A stretch of 64,000 nucleotides of DNA from Channallabes apus (GCA_030522415.1 CM060106.1:26013967-26077966), one strand, 5' to 3'. Numbered from the stretch's first letter, positions 1 to 41,800 are shown. A program made the numbers and translations. Notes: generated by a model from the sequence alone, not told the origin.

Positions 1-182
1 ATTAAAGTGTCCAGCTAATTTATTTTCCATATCATAAATTAGTCCTTGGCTCTGAGCAAACATGCATTTGGAACAAAACAATTCTGCAGCAGCATGGCTC
101 TTACAAAACTAAAGGTTAATTGGGAACATCTTTCATGTTTTGGGTATTAATCATGGCTGTGTGTAGGGATACGCACAATACA

Positions 183-185
<3 letters not shown>

Positions 186-242
<57 letters not shown>
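186..242. repeat. (TA)n microsatellite
   Basis: Uninterrupted TA dinucleotide run of about 57 bp. The rest of 1-578 is AT-rich unique sequence in which I see no gene. Confidence 0.95.
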
Positions 243-245
<3 letters not shown>

Positions 246-578
246 TATTAGTATTATCGTTATGTTAACGGGAAAAAAAAGCTTTTTATTTCTCTATAGT
301 GAGTGCTGTGTTATTCAGGACAGGATGAATGGAGGAAGGGGAAATGGGTGCCAGGTTTTTACAAAGTGCAACAATGCTCTCTGGTGGTTACAATATAAAA
401 TGCATTCCCCCCCCCCTACTGTTACGCTTTAGTCCCAGTTTTATTTTTTGTTGTAATTTAGTAATTTTGCTCCTATTCTACGCCTGCTACAAGCCAGGAA
501 GAATGATGCCAAAATGCAACACACATCACTTCACTTTTGTAATCTTTTAATGGTTTGCTTAATTTGTGAATCACTGTA

Positions 579-723
579 TCATCACTCACTCACTCACTCA
601 CTCATCGTCTATACGGCTTTATCCTGTTTTCAGGGTTGCGGGGGGCCTGGAGCCTATCCCAGGAGACTAGGGCACGAAGCGGGAATATGGGGTGCCAATA
701 CTTCACAGGGCACATACACAGGC
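579..723 (-). repeat. HE1-like SINE fragment
   Basis: Reverse-oriented 3' part of the tRNA-derived SINE repeated through this window. It has the CACT/ATTC tail, the 'ataccgctttatcctg' block (here mutated) and 'ggagcctatcccaggagac'. The tRNA head is missing. Confidence 0.8.
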
Positions 724-908
724 TTTGCTTTTTTTTAAAAATGCCATTGTGTCATCATTTTTTTTTTTTTTTAATGCATCATAGCATACAATAAGAAATA
801 AAGTAGATATAAGGTCCAGAAACCTTTCAGCTGTTGCACCACCTCCCAAAAAGTTATCATTTTATGCGGCATAATTTTATACATATTTGACATTTCTATT
901 TAGCCATA

Positions 909-1263
909 GAGGCGGCGCGGTGGTGTAGTGGTTAGCACTGTCGCCTTGCACCTCCAGGGTCTGGGTTCGATTCCCATCTCTGTGTGCATGGAGTTTGCAT
1001 GTTCTCCCCGTGCTTGGTGGGTTTCCTCCGGGTACTCCGGTTTCCTCCCACAGTCCAAAGATATGCAGATTAGGCTAATTGGCGTTCCTAAATTGCCCGT
1101 AGTGTGTGATTGGGTGTGTGTATGTGTATGTGTGTGTGTGCCCTGCGATGGATTGGCACCCTGTCCAGGGTGTACCCCGCCTAGTGCCCGAAGTCTCCTG
1201 GGATAGGCTCCAGGTCCCCCGCGACCCTGAACACAGGATTAAGCGGTATAGAAAATGAATGAT
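909..1263 (+). repeat. HE1-like tRNA-derived SINE, full length, with target duplication
   Basis: Complete copy. The tRNA-like head has an A box (tggtgtagtggttagcactg) and a B box (gggttcgattcc). The conserved body contains 'ggtttcctcccacagtccaa', a GT-rich stretch, and the tail 'agcggtatagaaaatgaatg'. It is flanked by an 11-bp direct repeat, atttagccata, at 898-908 and 1264-1274, showing retrotransposition. The layout matches zebrafish HE1/DANA-type SINEs. Confidence 0.9.
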
Positions 1264-1348
1264 ATTTAGCCATAAAGTGACATTTCAACCATTTGGAAGA
1301 AGACTATACTAAGTTTGTTTGTTTGTTTGTTTTGATGTTGTTTTAAAT

Positions 1349-1740
1349 ACTACTAGTCAAAAGTTTGGACACACCTTTTAATTCCATGGTCTTTCCTGAC
1401 TTTTCTTTCTTTCTACACTGTTAAACAATACTGAAGGCGTCCAAAATATGCAATAGTCTTCTTTGAACAGTTGAGGAAAGCCTTTATAACCCCTCTAATC
1501 TGAGGCTGGTGACTCTAAATGAACTTCTCCTTGTGCAGCAGAGGTAAGTCTTGGTCTTTCTTGGTCTCCCGTGGGTGTTTGACTTTGATACGCTGTCCTG
1601 GGTTTTTCGATTCTCTGATCGACCGACCCGTGTCCGTTTCTCACACTTGGAGGAAACCACCAGCTACCCTCTTCCACATACATGATGATAGTGATGATAG
1701 AAGATCTGTTTAGATCTTCAGCACAGACTTTGGGATTGAG
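1349..1740 (+). mobile_element. Decayed Tc1-like element fragment
   Basis: Begins with 'actagtcaaaagtttggacacac', a fish Tc1 terminal motif, and continues with blocks such as 'ctgaaggcgtccaaaa' and 'tctaaatgaacttctcc'. These are shared with the element at 17533-18082. The right end is lost and no transposase frame survives. Confidence 0.65.
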
Positions 1741-2479
1741 AATGAGGCAGGAAAGCACTCGGGAGGGGAAGCCAGTCCACCAGAGGGCACTATATACACG
1801 CCTAAGGGTAGAGGGGTAGTGTGGGCCGAGTGCTTAAGATTCTGGGACACTAGTCAGATGGTCATGAGAGGATGGATATTCTTGCACCTCCATGCTATGC
1901 TATACCTGTTGGTTAAGCCTTGCTGCTCATGGAGGATGGTATCAAGGCCGACAAGCTGAACTGAAATAATGTAACAATAAATACTATCATCTTACGCCAT
2001 GCAAATCTCCAAACAGACAGGACCCAGAGCTCAGGACTGATACAGGAAACCTGGAACTGTAAAGCAGCAACGCTGCCCACTGCACCACTGTGTTGCTCTA
2101 AGGCTTCATCATGTTATAAAAATAGAAATAAAGGACAGATTTTTTTATTTTATTTTTTTTTAGCCAAGGAAGTCTTGTATGTTGTTCATATTCAGTTCAC
2201 TAATCAAGCCCCGTCTCCCGAAAAGAGGGAAATTGTCTTTTGCTCAGAATTTTATGCTCAGAATCTTACATAATATAGACTTACAGACCTGATATAAAGT
2301 GTAAAGTTAACCTTTAAGTAGTTATTGTTTCTTTTGAAATGAATTGTTTTGGGCTGAGCTATGAAGGCGAAGCATGCTTTTTTCATACCACTACCACTTT
2401 TGGCATAAAATTATGTTTAGGTTAAAATTATGTTAATTAGAGATGGTACTGATGGACTGACAGAAATATCATAGATTTT
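1741..2479. other. Intergenic sequence without a recognised gene
   Basis: No convincing coding potential. A stretch near 2020-2098 (ending 'cactgcaccactgtgttgctc') resembles a reversed, decayed tRNA-SINE head. Otherwise AT-rich. Confidence 0.5.
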
Positions 2480-3085
2480 ATGGAGGGCGTTCAAATCAAA
2501 CCAGGACTTTTTATTGTTCGGAATAAGAGAACACAGTTACAGTTATGAGAGTAAAAACTCTCTTGATTTCTCTATATAATCCTCCACTCCACTAATTCAC
2601 TAATTCATCACAGTGTTTCACTAGTGCTTGGACACCACCAAGGTAGAAAGTTTTCTCAGTATGCCAGAGCTATGATGGGACTGCCTGCTTCACACCTGAA
2701 ATGCTGGCCTCTCAGGAACTCCTTTAATTACCCCAAAATATAGAAATGGCTTGGAGCGAGGTCAGGACTGTACGGGAGATGTGTTAATAACTCCCAGCCG
2801 AGTTCTGTAATGTTCAACCGCTGTTTGTCAATGCTGGTGTGTAAAGTTCCCACAGACAGATGTGTCATTTCTGCAAGTTGGCGATAAGTTATTCATCATT
2901 TGCAGGCATTCCACTTGCTGAATGTTCACGGGAAAGACTGCAGTGGGGTCCGAGATGCCTTGGCCAGGATTGTCATTCATGGACATATGGACTTCTTTAG
3001 TAAGTTTGCACCATTAAAATGTTTTACTGCGGCTAAGCGTCTCATCGCTGTTCTGTGCTTAAAGTCTTCTGTAAATGTCAATTGA
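2480..3085 (-). pseudogene. Decayed mariner-type transposase
   Basis: Read on the minus strand, with frame breaks, the block resembles the mariner transposase C-terminal half. Near 2740-2800 it gives YSPDLAPS followed by F-Y/I-G and KEFLRGQ-like residues, the hallmark of DD34D mariner enzymes. The plus-strand motif 'gttcaaatcaaaccaggact' near 2490 resembles an element terminus. Non-functional relic. Confidence 0.6.
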
Positions 3086-4008
3086 TTTTACACCTTCATT
3101 CACAAAAAAATCTTTCCACCACATCGAGCTGTATTTAAAAAAATATTTTATAAAGAACAAAATCTGTATTGTTTTAAAAAGAATACTTAAAATACTTTTA
3201 AAAAAGGGTTTTACTCAAATATAATTTTTTATGTCTTGCAAAATTATTGTCTCTGATTAAAAATAAAGAATGTAGAGATTAAAGGTAATGTTTTCAGGTT
3301 TGTATTTTGTTGAGTGCTTTGAGTTCTTCCAAGCTGTTGAAATGGTCAAAATGGTCCCCGAGAGAGGCTGAGTCAGCAGAGGACAGAGTTCTTCCTCCCT
3401 GTCCCTCTCACTCACCCTCTGCAAGAATGAGTGCGCATGGGAATGGGAATGCTTGGCTGCAGATTCAGCCAGCTGCTGCACAGCATGACAGAGACAGGTG
3501 GTGCGCCTTTATCCCTTAGAACACACACAAATTCATACCTCTACACATAAACAGTCTTTAATTCACACACCGATATCCGTTACACAGTGACTTTTCAGTA
3601 TGACACACACAAATAAACACACTTTGTTTTCTCAGACAGGCATGCTCACAAATGAATATCCTCCTTCTGACAATGTGTGGGTTGTATTTCAGGGACGGAA
3701 ATGGACTAGCAGCTGTCGGGAGGTCCAGTGTTGGTCTTAGGGTATTTTCCTCATCTTCCACAAACTTATTCATGAGTTCATAATGTGAAATTTCATACTG
3801 CAAAACGCATTTTCCTATAAGAAATAATGTAAATGCAAGTAATCCAAAAATATTACCAATATTACCAATTTCCGACACTATAATCTTTTTTTTTTTTTTT
3901 TATCCGTCCTTGCTAACATTCTTGGGACCCATATTCTATGTCTTCACTAAATCTTGCACAAAATACAAAAATAATAATAATAATAATAATAATAATAATT
4001 TTAATTAT

Positions 4009-4148
4009 TCCTGTCTCTGTGTGCATGGAGTTTGCATGTTCTCCCCGTGCTTGGTGGGTTTCCTCCGGGTTCTCCGGTTTCCTCCCACAGTCCAAAGACA
4101 TGCAGATTAGGCTAATTGGCGTTCCCAAATTGACCATAGTGTGTGAAT

Positions 4149-4185
<37 letters not shown>

Positions 4186-4325
4186 CTGCGATGGATTGGC
4201 ATGCTGTCCAGGGTGTACCCTGCCTCGTCCCCTGAGTCTCCTGGGATAGGCTCCAGGTCCCCCGCGACCCTAAATACAGGATAAAGCGGTATAGAAGATG
4301 AATGAATGAATGAATGAATGAATAA
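4009..4325 (+). repeat. HE1-like SINE, 5' truncated
   Basis: Starts at 'cctgtctctgtgtgcatgg' without the tRNA head, immediately after an (AAT)n run at 3971-3999. It contains a (GT)n expansion at 4151-4183 and ends in (GAAT)n. Confidence 0.85.
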
Positions 4326-4535
4326 TTTTAATTCGCTTCTATGGCTTTCCGCTGATGTGACCCAGATTTGATTGGCTCGCGGATGTACTGTACGTTGGGC
4401 CGTCCGTAGGCCGAGGAACATCATAGGAATTAGCTTTATGATGGCACGGACTTAATTTTTTTCATTATTTTCATTATTATGTGTTGTCTTCATTTGTAAG
4501 TTGAAACTCCTGGTAATGCAGTAATGGATGTACGG

Positions 4536-5155
4536 TGGGGAAAAAAAAAAAAAGTATTTAGTCAGCCACCAATTGTGCAAGATCTCCCACTTAAAAAGAT
4601 GAGTGAGGCCTGTAATTTTCATCATAGGTATACCTCAACTATGAGAGACAAAATAAGAAAAAAAATCCAGAAAATCACATTGTAGGATTTTTAATGAATT
4701 AATTGGTAAATTCCTCCGTGAAATAAGTATTTGTTTACCTACAAACAAGCAAGATTTCTGGCTCTCACTGATCTGTAACTTCTTCTTTAAGAGGCTCCTC
4801 TGTCCTCCACTCTTGACCTGTATTAATGGCATCTGTTTGATCTCATTATCAGTATAAAAGACATCTGTCCACAACCTCAAAGAGTCACAATCCAAACTCC
4901 ACTATGGCTAAGACCAAAGAGCTGTCAAAGGACACTAGAAACAAAATTGTAGACCTGAAAGAGTTCAATGAGTCCTGGAAGTGATATTTTGGCCATGACA
5001 GAGCCCTGATCCCAACATCAAGTCTGTCTGAGATGACATGAAGAGACAGAATAATTTTGAGGAAGATTTTAACTTAATCTTGCATCTTATGTCTAAGACA
5101 ATATGTTCAGACAAGTAAGTATTTAAAAAGGTTATTTGATCTTATTATTGTAATG
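4536..5155 (+). mobile_element. Tc1-like element, 5' part only
   Basis: Contains the widespread fish Tc1 terminal region 'agtatttagtcagccacc' and the 'aaatccagaaaatcacattg' block. The start of a transposase frame follows at 'atggctaagaccaaagagct' (about 4903). The frame breaks within about 80 bp of the start and most of the enzyme is missing. Confidence 0.7.
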
Positions 5156-5661
5156 ATAAAACTGTTTTTTTTTTTTTTTTTTGCCCATTATTAGTTATTT
5201 AATAAGAAAGAAAACAGCTACATAGTCCCTTACTAAAACTAGTGTTGGATTTGCTGAAAAAAGTCTTAATCATTTACAGCTTTCCCCTTGTTCAAGTTAT
5301 ACTTGACAATCCCTTATGGCTGCTGGGCATGGGCCTGCATGGAAAGCTTATAGACCACCATGGGATAATGTGGGTGATGCCACACAGACTCCTGCAGATA
5401 TCTTAGATCTTGGATTACCTAAAGACAGCAATTGCTAAAAATAGTTTACACCTGAGCCTCCAACACTGAGCGGTTAATTAAAAAAAAGATGATAACAGAT
5501 ACTTAAAATAAAAACTTTAACAATGCTCATACTCATACAGTAAGTTCCATTCAACACAAATGGCACAGTCACAATGGCGCGAGGCCCTTCACCCAATCTT
5601 TTCCATGGGCGCTGTATCCTACACTCTATCCTACTCCAGCTTCCAAACTGGGAAAATCAAA

Positions 5662-5860
5662 AGGGTCAGGGGTAGCTCAGTGGTTAAGGCATTGGACTAC
5701 GGTTCGGAAGATCCCAGGTTCAAATCCCACAACCACCAAGTTGTCACTGTTGGGCCCTTGAGCAAGGCCCTTAACCCTCAGCTGCTCAGATGTATAATGA
5801 GATAAAAAAAATGTAAGTCACTCTGGATAAGAGCATCTGCCAAATGCCTAAAAGTAATGG
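5662..5860 (+). repeat. V-SINE-like tRNA-derived SINE
   Basis: tRNA-like head 'ggggtagctcagtggttaag' with B box 'ggttcaaatccc', then 'gcccttgagcaaggccctta' and the conserved 3' block 'ctctggataagagcatctgc'. These are typical of fish V-type SINEs. A truncated head of the same family lies at 52616-52670. Confidence 0.8.
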
Positions 5861-6004
5861 TAGAATAAATGAAGGACCACTATTTTACATTTTCATCCAT
5901 CCATCTAGTAGTCCAACTGGGAACCATGGAGGGCAATGGTGATTACCATTGTATTTATTCCCATTTCACAACCGTGGCAGGACCTCCAGTCAAAACAAAT
6001 TTAG

Positions 6005-6160
6005 GTTAATCTGCATGTCTTTGGTAGGAAACCGGAGTACACGGAGGAAACCCACCAATTATGGGGAGAACATGCAAACTCCATGCAAAAAGCCCCCGAG
6101 GCTGGAATTGAACCTGGACCCTGGAGGCACAAGGTGAAAATACTAACCATTAAGCCATTT
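6005..6160 (-). repeat. HE1-like SINE fragment, diverged
   Basis: Reverse-oriented middle and head of the window's SINE ('ggaaaccggagtacacggag', 'acatgcaaactccatgca', then the tRNA head). It is well diverged from the full-length copies. Confidence 0.75.
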
Positions 6161-6469
6161 CACATTTGGTGAGTACACTATCATTGTTAATAAACATTAT
6201 TAATTATTGCATAATTGTAATGCTATAATGTAACGCTAAGAATGCAGTCGAATGCAGATTATTCTGTCTCCTCATCTATGGATCCAAGACATCTTTCATC
6301 ACACACAGTGTGGGAGGTAGAAAGAGGGGTAAGACAAAATGGCTGGATATGAGAGGCCTGCACTCCTTTATTCCAAACAACCGAGAACACACACTCATTT
6401 CAGACAATTAAACAGAGCTGTTAGCATTCAGGGTCACCCAGGATGGAGCTTTCAGGCAATATACTGTAC

Positions 6470-7721
6470 TTTATGATTGTGGCATACAGCTCATGAAAAC
6501 CCAAAATCCCTATCTCAAAAAATTAGCATACTGTATCATGAAAAGGTTCTCTAAACGAGCTATTAACCTAATCATCTGAATCAACTAATTAACTCTAAAC
6601 ACCTGCAAAAGATTCCTGAGGCTTTTAAAAACTCCCAGCCTGGTTCATTACTCAAAACCGCAATCATGGGTAAGACTGCCGACCTGACTGCTGTCCAGAA
6701 GGCCATCATTGACACCCTCAAGCAAGAGGGTAAGACACAGAAAGACATTTCTGAACGAATAGGCTGTTCCCAGAGTGCTGTATCAAGGCACCTCAGTGGG
6801 AAGTCTGTGGGAAGGAAAAAGTGTGGCAGAAAACGCTGCACAACGAGAAGAGGTGACCGGGCCCTGAGGAAGATTGTGGAGAAGGACCGATTCCAGACCT
6901 TGGGGGACCTGCGGAAGCAGTGGACTGAGTCTGGAGTAGAAGCATCCAGAGCCACCGTGTACAGGCGTGTGCAGGAAATGGGCTACAGGTTGCAAATGTT
7001 GCATGTCATTGGGAAATCAAGGTGCCAGAGTCTGGAGGAAGACTGGGGAGAGGGAAATGCCAAAATGCCTGAAGTCCAGTGTCAAGTACCCACAGTCAGT
7101 GATGGTCTGGGGTGCCATGTCAGCTGCTGGTGTTGGTCCACTGTGTTTTATCAAGGGCAGGGTCAATGCAGCTAGCTATCAGGAGATTTTGGAGCACTTC
7201 ATGCTTCCATCTGCTGAAAAGCTTTATGGAGATGAAGATTTCATTTTTCAGCACGACCTGGCACCTGCTCACAGTGCCAAAACCACTGGTAAATGGTTTA
7301 CTGACCATGGTATTACTGTGCTCAATTGGCCTGCCAACTCTCCTGACCTGAACCCCATAGAGAATCTGTGGAATATTGTGAAGAGAAAGTTGAGAGACAC
7401 AAGACACAAGAATCTGCAAAAGGATTCCCGAACAAGTATTGAGTGCAGAACTGAACATCATTATTGGAGGTTTGACTTTTTTGTATTCAAAACACTTTTC
7501 TTTTATTGGTCGGATGAAATATGCAAATTTTTTGAGATAGGGATTTTGGGTCTTCATGAGCTGTATGCCACAATCATCAATATAAAAACAATAAAAGGCT
7601 TGAACTACTTCAGTTTGTGTGTAATGAATCTAAAATATATGAAAGTCTAATGTTTATCAGTACATTACAGAAAATAATGAACTTTATCACAATATGCAAA
7701 TTTTTTGAGAAGGACCTGTAT
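6470..7721 (+). mobile_element. Tc1-like element with internal deletion and broken left terminus
   Basis: A long inverted repeat pairs 6475-6525 ('ccctatctcaaaaaattagc') with 7515-7575. On the right the terminal repeat continues outward to an outer copy ending 'tttttgagaaggacctgta' at 7721, while the left outer part is absent. This is a Tc1 element with long IR/DR-type termini that has lost its left end. Confidence 0.8.
6666..7430 (+). pseudogene. Broken Tc1-like transposase
   Basis: MGKTADLTAVQKAII starts an N-terminal helix-turn-helix region (6666 to about 7000), with QSAVSRHLSGK and a following basic stretch. The sequence then jumps frame. From about 7060 it continues as SVMVWGAMSAAG, FQHDLAPAHSAK and PDLNPIENLW. 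The segment carrying the first catalytic Asp is deleted, so the product cannot be an active DDE enzyme. Confidence 0.85.
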
Positions 7722-8009
7722 ACTGTAAGCAACTCTTCAAATTAAACAAGTGATTATTTTGGCCTGTCTGGATGTGTAAAAATTCTCTACTATTCTTGTC
7801 CTGCAGCTTGGAAATCCTATCCCCTGATTAGCAGTACTGCATGGTCAGTGCTTGTTTTAGAAAGGCCTCTAAGACCTGCGATCAAACCATACATTTTAGT
7901 TGTTTGTTTGTTTGTTTATGACTGTATTTTTTGTATTAGTATTTGCATTATTGCATTTTATGAGCCTACATTTGGTGCACAATAGTGCAAAAGTGCAGGT
8001 TTTACTAAA

Positions 8010-8448
8010 TACACCAATCAGCCATAATATTAACACTGATTATCAATTATATACCAGCAAACTGGTGACAGGGTTACAGGCACCCAATGCTCACCCATGG
8101 CTGCTGGGACTAAAGGCTAGCCATCACGTCTGATCTCACAGAAAAGCTAATGCAGCACATCTGGCTGAAAATGTCAAATAGAAAGGCACCAGAACAAGCA
8201 AAGTACCTAAGGCTGCGGACCCGACACCCAAACTCCCCAGATTCCATTCTGATTGAGCACACATGGGATGTGTGGACAAACAATCCCACAATCAGCGTTC
8301 CCAAAGGATCCTCTGTCAATGCTCTGGTGCCAGACACCGCAGTACACCTGTAGATGCCTGATGAAATCATATCTTGAAGGGCCTTGGCAGCACAAATGGA
8401 ACCAATGTAATACTGATTTGCGTTTTAATGTTATGGCTGATCTGTGTA
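8010..8448 (+). mobile_element. Internally deleted Tc1-like element
   Basis: Terminal motifs 'caccaatcagccataatatt' (left) and 'aatgttatggctgatctgtg' (right) form inverted repeats. Between them are transposase scraps, including 'attgagcacacatgggatgt' from the PxxIEHxWD region. Related fragments lie at 38590-38960. A non-autonomous remnant. Confidence 0.75.
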
Positions 8449-8649
8449 TATGTTATAGTCATAAGGCAACACTGCATGAGAATATTTCCATGCTGCTCCT
8501 GTGCATGAAAATAGCAAGACATGCTAATTACAAATAGCATCACAATTAAGCAAAATGGCTAATAACATTAAAGCCATAAAACAATTACTACCCAAGGGCT
8601 GACAATAAATTTTATTAATAGATTTTTAACCAATGTATTGGATTGTCCT

Positions 8650-8885
8650 ATTTGCATGTTCTTCATGTGCTTGATGGGTTTCCTCCAGGGACACCGGTTT
8701 CCTCCTACAGTACACACACATACAGATTAGCTAACTGGTGTCACAAATTGCCCGTAGTGTGTGAGCTTGTCTGCCCTTTGATGGATTGGCACCCATCCAG
8801 GCTGTACCCCACCTAGTCTCCCAGTCCCCTGGGATAGGCTCCAGGCCCATTGTGACCCTCTACAGGATAAATTAATTGATATAAA
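8650..8885 (+). repeat. HE1-like SINE fragment, diverged
   Basis: Recognisable from 'tttgcatgttcttcatgtgc', 'ggtttcctcctacagt' and 'ctgggataggctccaggccc'. The head is missing and divergence is high. Confidence 0.7.
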
Positions 8886-9701
8886 TTAATTGAGCATAAT
8901 CGGACATTCTTTCCTGTTGGCCGGAAGTTATGGATATACGTACAATTTCCATGCAGAAATGCATAGACATAGCTGAGCAACACTATCCTCTAAAAACAAT
9001 AAAAGGCACCTAGACCCAACCATGCTGAAATATGACACACATGTAACTTTCTGTTCCAGAAACTAGATAAATATAACATGAATGAAAATGGTATTACTTT
9101 TGAAGAAGTGGATATTATCCTCATTCAGGTCAAGAACCAGAGAGATCACTCATCATCAACAATGACTGGCATTACACTGACGTTTAACCCAAATACGTGT
9201 CTAGTAGGGACGTCTGTGTGAAGTTGTGACAAAGGTTAAGCTGAGACACAGGTGGCAGCTGGTAATGAGGAGGTCAGGGTCAGAACGTACCATATTCAAC
9301 CTACTGCAAGCTGAAATTTGACCTTACACATAACTATCTGCATCACAGAGCCATCTGCTCGGCCTCTTCACGGATTTCCTTCTTTTTCTATCCCTTCTTT
9401 GAAAGTTGTTCCCTGAACTAAATTATACATGAACGTCTTATCCATCTTATTAGATATTTGATTACGCAAATGATGAAGAAGAAAATTACAGTTGGGTGTG
9501 AATGTTAACTGTTGTTGGTTTTGTCCATGTTTTTGAAGAGTTTACACTTCCATGAGCATTAGATTCATACCATGTCCTAACCTTCCTAGGCTAAAACATT
9601 TGGGGTGTGTCCAAGCTTGGGAAGCTGAAGGGGGGCTAGGATTACCTCCTCCTTAGGCAAGTCCAACACATGTGCTGTCACTCATATTCCTAACAAACAG
9701 T

Positions 9702-9702
<1 letters not shown>
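8886..9702. other. cdh15 upstream flank
   Basis: No repeat or coding region recognised apart from the paired E-boxes. This is the likely proximal promoter region of cdh15. No TATA box can be assigned with confidence. Confidence 0.4.
9249..9261 (+). promoter_or_regulatory. Paired E-boxes upstream of cdh15
   Basis: CAGGTG (9249-9254) and CAGCTG (9256-9261) lie one base apart, about 600 bp upstream of the cdh15 ATG. Myogenic bHLH factors bind CANNTG sites, especially paired ones, and M-cadherin is a myogenic gene. A regulatory role is inference; single E-boxes are common by chance. Confidence 0.3.

Positions 9703-9741
<39 letters not shown>
9703..9741. repeat. (GA)n microsatellite upstream of cdh15
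   Basis: GA dinucleotide run of about 38 bp, about 115 bp upstream of the cdh15 start codon, probably in the promoter or 5' UTR. Confidence 0.9.
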
Positions 9742-9744
<3 letters not shown>

Positions 9745-9856
9745 GGGGTTCAGAAGGGTTTACTCATCCCCAACCAGCAAACAATCTAACCACCATAGTG
9801 CTGTTTTGGACAGTCCTTTCTGGAAGATCCAGGGGCAGTTACAGTAGGACTGAAGA

Positions 9857-39592
<29,736 letters not shown>

Positions 39593-40010
39593 TTACCCAA
39601 CCGGCCATACAGAGTTTAATTTCGAGCTCACGTTCATATATTCTTACCAAAACGTTCAGGAGAAACTGTTTCAACATTCCCCATTGTATACATTTGGGGT
39701 CGGTGATGTACGTAGGCACTACTGATATGAATGAAAAGTGTGTGTATGGATCATCGATCAAGGAATCTGCAGAAGCTTTTCAAATTGGCCTCCGGTGTGT
39801 TCTTTCGAAAGGTCAACGCTGTCATGTGAGAGACGGCTCGAGCTGTTTTTTTTTTTCTCCTGCAGTGCCGTTATGGATCAGCGAGCCATCTCACCACACT
39901 TACATGACAGCTCGGCTTCCTCCGAAACAAAGGCAGACGGCAATCAGTGCATACTAATAAGAGACAGAAGTGACAGGACCCAGGTTTCTTCAAAGGTTCC
40001 TACAGACTTA

Positions 40011-41634
40011 CAGTGGTGTGAAAAACTATTTGCCCCCCTCCTGATTTCTTATTCTTTTGCATGTTTGTCACACAAAATGTTTCTGATCATCAAACACATT
40101 TAACTATTAGTCAAAGATAACACAAGTAAACACAAAATGCAGTTTTTAAATGAGGGGTTTTATTATTTAGGGAGAAAAAAAAAATCCAAACCTACATGGC
40201 CCTGTGTGAAAAAGTAATTGCCCCCTGAACCTAATAACTGGTTGGGCCACCCTTAGCAGCAATAACTGCAATCAAGCGTTTGCGATAACTTGCAACGAGT
40301 CTTTTACAGCGCTCTGGAGGAATTTTGGCCCACTCATCTTTGCAGAATTGTTGTAATTCAGCTTTATTTGAGGGTTTTCTAGCATGAACCGCCTTTTTAA
40401 GGTCATGCCACAACATCTCAATAGGATTCAGGTCAGGACTTTGACTAGGCCACTCCAAAGTCTTCATTTTGTTTTTCTTCAGCCATTCAGAGGTGGATTT
40501 GCTGGTGTGTTTTGGGTCATTGTCCTGCTGCAGCACCCAAGATCGCTTCAGCTTGAGTTGACGAACAGATGGCCGGACATTCTCCTTCAGGATTTTTTGG
40601 TAGACAGTAGAATTCATGGTTCCATCTATCACAGCAAGCCTTCCAGGTCCTGAAGCAGCAAAACAACCCCAGACCATCACACTACCACCACCATATTTTA
40701 CTGTTGGTATGATGTTCTTTTTCTGAAATGCTGTGTCACTTTTACGCCAGATGTAACGGGACACGCACCTTCCAAAAAGTTCAACTTTTGTTTTGTCGGT
40801 CCACAAGGTATTTTCCCAAAAGTCTTGGCAATCATTGAGATGTTTTTTTTAGCAAAATTGAGACGAGCCTTAATGTTCTTTTTGCTTAAAAGTGGTTTGC
40901 GCCTTGGAAATCTGCCATGCAGGCCGTTTTTGCCCAGTCTCTTTCTTATGGTGGAGTCGTGAACACTGACCTTAATTGAGGCAAGTGAGGCCAGCAGTTC
41001 TTTAGATGTTGTCCTGGGGTCTTTTGTGGCCTCTCGGATGAGTTGTCTCTGCGCTCTTGGGGTAATTTTGGTCGGCCGGCCACTCCTGGGAAGGTTCACC
41101 ACTGTTCCATGTTTTTGCCATTTGTGGATAATGGCTCTCACTGTGGTTCACTGGAGTCCCAAAGCTTTAGAAATGGCTTTATAACCTTTACCAGACTGAT
41201 AGATCTCAATTACTTTTGTTCTCATTTGTTCCTGAATTTCTTTGGATCTTGGCATGATGTCTAGCTTTTGAGGTGCTTTTGGTCTACTTCTCTGTGTCAG
41301 GTAGCTCCTATTTAAGTGATTTTTTGATTGAAACAGGTGTGGCAGTAATCAGGCCTGGGGGTGACTACAGAAATTGAACTCAGGTGTGATAAACCACAGT
41401 TAAGTTATTTTTTAACAAGGGGGGCAATCACTTTTTCACACAGGGCCATGTAGATTTGGAGTTTTTTTTCTCCCTTAATAACGTAAACCTTCATTTAAAA
41501 ACTGCATTTTGTGTTCAGTTATGTTATCTTTGACTAATAGTTAACGGTTTTTGATGAGCAGAAAAATTTAAGTGTGACAAACATGCAAAAGAATAAGAAA
41601 TCAGGAAGGGGGCAAATAGTTTTTCACACCACTG
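40011..41634 (-). mobile_element. Tc1-like transposon (copy B), dead
   Basis: 1624 bp, bounded by the same inverted ends as copy A, with TA on both sides (40009-40010, 41635-41636). It lies 0.4 kb beyond the cdh15 stop, in the opposite direction to copy A. Most of the sequence is identical to copy A by eye. Confidence 0.95.
40231..41253 (-). pseudogene. Tc1-like transposase, inactivated
   Basis: Same transposase as in copy A but broken twice. A stop at 41148-41150 (CGA to TGA, a CpG-type change) interrupts the helix-turn-helix region. A net 2-base length change in an A-run near 40843-40850 shifts the frame before the catalytic core. Downstream the core is open ([27 protein letters not shown]). 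Confidence 0.9.
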
Positions 41635-41794
41635 TAGTTCCAAGTGAGCTTTAGTACTCTGATACAATTCTCAGTTCCATTTCTAGGTATGACGATTCTA
41701 CAAATGCAGATGGTTTCCTTTTTAAACACACGATTTGGCATAGGAAGCACGTCTCATGTGGCATCGCGTGTGTTAAAAGAATAGTCTAGCTAAA

Positions 41795-41800
41795 AATAAA
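41795..41800 (+). terminator. Candidate cdh15 polyadenylation signal
   Basis: AATAAA lies about 2.2 kb past the cdh15 stop. I saw no canonical hexamer between the stop and the Tc1 copy at 40011-41634, so the 3' UTR may run through that transposon to here. Weak evidence. Confidence 0.2.

Noticed and set aside
909..980. Functional tRNA gene
   Set aside because: The A and B boxes belong to a SINE head. No acceptor stem pairs and many similar copies exist.
1495..1758. Coding frame on the minus strand near 1.5-1.75 kb
   Set aside because: It overlaps the decayed Tc1 fragment and has no recognised protein similarity.
6666..7650. Active Tc1 transposase
   Set aside because: The segment with the first catalytic Asp is deleted and the frame is shifted.
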